A DNA stretch of 64,000 nt from Synchiropus splendidus. Lineage: Eukaryota > Chordata > Actinopteri > Syngnathiformes > Callionymidae. The position numbers and the translations under genes were made by a program. The DNA lies in the NCBI RefSeq assembly GCF_027744825.2, contig NW_026527055.1, forward strand, positions 558,001-622,000. The letters are read 5' to 3'. The notes beneath the pieces were generated by a model. That model did not search any database and was not told the origin of the DNA. It worked only from the letters and a program-made list of their open reading frames with translations. Positions 62,001 through 64,000 of this stretch are shown piece by piece (the first letter of the stretch is position 1; each line of letters starts with the position of its first letter).

Positions 62001-63916
62001 ATGAAATTTTAACCTCCCACTATAGCAGAAAGGGTCTTTCTAGTAGGTGCACATCAAATCTAAGCTGTCTGAAGTGTTTTTCGAAAGTTATCAACACTTT
62101 TATGTTTGGCGTTCCGAAACCCACCTTATCTCAGGCGGAAAAGCGTTTTTGTGCATTGTGCCATAACTTTTGAGGGAAGCTTCAGAACATGAAATTTTAA
62201 CCTCCCACTATAGCAGAAAGGGTCTTTCTAGTAGTTGCACATCAAATCTAAGCTGTCTGAAGTGTTTTTCAAAAGTTATCAACACTTTTATGTTTGGCGT
62301 TCCGAAACCCACCTTATCTCAGGCTGAAAAGCGTTTTTGTGCATTGTGCCATAACTTTTCAGGGAAGCTTCAGAAATATGAAATTTTAACCTCCCACTAT
62401 AGCAGAAAGGGTCTTTCTAGTAGTTGCACATCAAATCTAAACTGTTTGAAGTGTTCTTCCAAAGTTATCAACACTTTTATGTTTGGCGTTCCGAAACCCA
62501 CCTTATCTCAGGCTGAAAAGCGTTTTTACGCATTGTGCCATAACTTTTCAGGGAAGCTTCAGAACATGAAATTTTAACCTCCCACTATAGCAGAAATGGT
62601 CTTTCTAGTAGGTGCACATCAAATCTAAGCTGTCTGAAGTGTTTTTCGAAAGTTATCAACACTTTTATGTTTGGCGTTCCGAAACCCACCTTATCTCAGG
62701 CTGAAAAGCGTTTTTGTGCATTGTGCCATAACTTTTCAGGGAAGCTTCAGAACATGAAATTTTAACCTCCCACTATAGCAGAAAGGGTCTTTCTAGTAGT
62801 TGCACATCAAATCTAAGCTGTCTGAAGTGTTTTTCAAAAGTTATCAACACTTTTATGTTTGGCGTTCCGAAACCCACCTTATCTCAGGCTGAAAAGCGTT
62901 TTTGTGCATTGTGCCATAACTTTTCAGGGAAGCTTCAGAACATGAAATTTTAACCTCCCACTATAGCAGAAAGGGTCTTTCTAGTAGTTGCACATCAAAT
63001 CTAAACTGTCTGAAGTGTTTTTCCAAAGTTATTAAAACTTTTATGTTTGGCGTTCCGAAACCCACCTTATCTCAGGCTGAAAAGCGTTTTTGTGCATTGT
63101 GCCATAACTTTTCAGGGAAGCTTTAGAACATGAAATTTTAACCTCCCACTATAGCAGAAAGGGTCTTTCTAGTAGTTGCACCTCAAATCTAAACTGTCTG
63201 AAGTGTTTTTCCAAAGTTATTAACACTTTTATGTTTGGCGTTCCGAAACCCACCTTATCTCAGGCTGAAAAGCGTTTTTACGCATTGTGCCATAACTTTT
63301 CAGGGAAGCTTCAGAACATGAAATTTTAACTTCCCACTATAGCAGAAAGGGTCTTTCTAGTAGGTGCACATCAAATCTAAGCTGTCTGAAGTGTTTTTCG
63401 AAAGTTATCAACACTTTTATGTTTGGCGTTCCGAAACCCACCTTATCTCAGGCTGAAAAGCGTTTTTGTGCATTGTGCCATAACTTTTCAGGGAAGTTTC
63501 AGAACATGAAATTTTAACCTCCCACTATAGCAGAAAGGGTCTTTCTAGTAGGTGCACATCAAATCTAAGCTGTCTGAAGTGTTTTTCGAAAGTTATCAAC
63601 ACTTTTATGTTTGGCGTTCCGAAACCCACCTTATCTCAGGCTGAAAAGCGTTTTTGTGCATTGTGCCATAACTTTTCAGGGAAGCTTCAGAACATGAAAT
63701 TTTAACCTCCCACAATAGCAGAAAGGGTCTTTCTAGTAGTTGCACATCAAATCTAAGCAGTCTGAAGTGTTTTTCAAAAGTTATCAACACTTTTATGTTT
63801 GGCGTTCCGAAACCCACCTTATCTCAGGCTGAAAAGCGTTTTTGTGCATTGTGCCATAACTTTTCAGGGAAGCTTCAGAACATGAAATTTTAACCTCCCA
63901 CTATAGCAGAAAGGGT
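59028..63916 (+). repeat. 5-unit higher-order region, about 940 bp period
   Basis: Type order: A-B-B-C-D, A-B-B-C-F, A-B-C-C-F, then A-B-C-A-B-C-D-F-B-B-C. Exact 940-base repeats link 60532-61471 with 61472-62412: gcaatgtgcc in a C unit, acgcattctg with a changed caacac segment in the F unit (60720, 61660), gagtttacg in the A unit (61018, 61958) and ttttgaggg in the B unit (61231, 62171). Earlier hints of the same order start at 55268 and 57148. The long open stretch at 62170-62577 arises only because one base was inserted at about 62376. Confidence 0.86.
59592..59779 (+). repeat. Type C monomer (clean example)
   Basis: Type C carries T12, G29, A48, C57 and GT116. A48 lengthens the dyad at 48-66 to six-base arms (AAAAGT, seven-base loop, ACTTTT). 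Many C units also read caggaaagc instead of cagggaagc at about 138-145, and seven of them carry the one-base deletion in the ttccgaaaccc segment described separately. C usually sits between B on its left and A or D on its right. Confidence 0.9.
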
Positions 63917-64000
63917 CTTTCTAGTAGTTGCACATCAAATCTAAACTGTCTGAAGTGTTTTTCCAAAGTTATTAACACTTTTATGTTTGGCGTTCCGAAA
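63917..64000 (+). repeat. Partial type D monomer at the right edge
   Basis: The first 84 bases of a unit, with T12, A29, C48 and T57, cut by the window edge after ttccgaaa. It shows that the array continues to the right. Confidence 0.93.

Larger units (their letters stand above)
1..64000 (+). repeat. 188-bp satellite array, about 340 head-to-tail units
   Basis: The motif ctttctagta recurs every 188 bases from base 1 (ctttctcgta there) to base 63917. 340 units of 188 would end at 63920; the true end is 63916, a net shift of -4, and the indels listed in this annotation (eleven -1, two +1 and one +5) add up to exactly -4. No unit is inverted and no foreign sequence is inserted. Each unit has a HindIII site (AAGCTT, unit positions 142-147) in most copies, five short T tracts (42-46, 63-66, 111-115, 133-136, 160-163) and two short dyads. 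Arrays of this size, unit length and uniformity are known from eukaryotic centromeres and pericentromeres; that location is inference. No known satellite family name is recognised. The array continues beyond both edges. Confidence 0.98.

Noticed and set aside
62170..62577. A 135-codon plus-strand open stretch, the longest in the window
   Set aside because: It exists only because one base was inserted at about 62376, moving the frame past a stop. The translated halves are the same repeat twice.
1..64000. CRISPR array
   Set aside because: There are no unique spacers; the full 188 bases repeat, and the unit is far longer than a CRISPR repeat.
1..64000. Ribosomal DNA spacer, telomeric repeat or tandem tRNA cluster
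   Set aside because: No rRNA segment, no telomere-type hexamer or heptamer run and no tRNA fold is seen; the unit is uniform throughout.
1..64000. Bacterial or phage origin
   Set aside because: 64 kb with no coding gene and a 188-bp unit in about 340 copies is not known in bacteria or phages and is common in eukaryotic heterochromatin.

Overview
The whole 64 kb window is one uninterrupted satellite DNA array. A single repeat unit of 188 bp (about 40% G+C in the first unit) runs head to tail from base 1 to base 64000, always in the same orientation. I count 340 complete units (1-63916) and an 84-bp partial unit at the right edge. Both window edges lie inside the array. I see no gene, transposon, tRNA, rRNA, CRISPR array or unique sequence. 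All three forward frames and the reverse frames are closed by stops that recur in every unit, and the longest open stretches (70-135 codons) are the same repeat read over and over. A unit close to nucleosome size in a long, one-direction, locally homogenised array is typical of eukaryotic centromeric or pericentromeric heterochromatin. The species cannot be named from this; I do not recognise the monomer.

Unit positions used below count from the first base of the motif ctttctagta (base 1 of the window is unit position 1). Five diagnostic sites separate the monomers: position 12 (T/G), 29 (A/G), 48 (C/G/A), 57 (C/T) and 116-117 (GT/AC). Main types: A = T,A,C,C,AC; B = G,G,G,C,GT; C = T,G,A,C,GT; D = T,A,C,T,GT. 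Mosaic types: E = T,A,C,C,GT; F = T,A,C,T,AC; G = T,A,G,C,GT; H = T,A,A,C,GT; J = G,A,C,T,GT; K = G,G,G,C,AC; X = one-off combinations. The order of types along the array is written into the regional entries.

Layout: 1-8460 is a diverged duplicated block with a nested 6-unit duplication (5641-7896). 8461-11091 is a 7-unit tandem duplication. 11092-19176 is mixed order. 19177-21431 is a 6-unit duplication. 21432-25565 is an 11-unit (2067 bp) duplication with no difference seen. 25566-32520 is mixed. 32521-41544 is a set of 7-unit and 6-unit duplications tied together by a private one-base deletion. 41545-59027 is mixed order with long-range repeats at 26-27 units. 59028-63916 is mostly a 5-unit (about 940 bp) order A-B-B-C-D/F.

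The main biological content is a record of how the array changes. Tandem duplications of 5, 6, 7, 11 and more units are nested inside each other. In at least three places two related blocks differ by exactly one unit, and a hybrid monomer at the join carries the front of one type and the back of the next, which is what in-register unequal exchange would leave. All reading was by eye; single-base positions should be right in most cases, but I did not compute identities.
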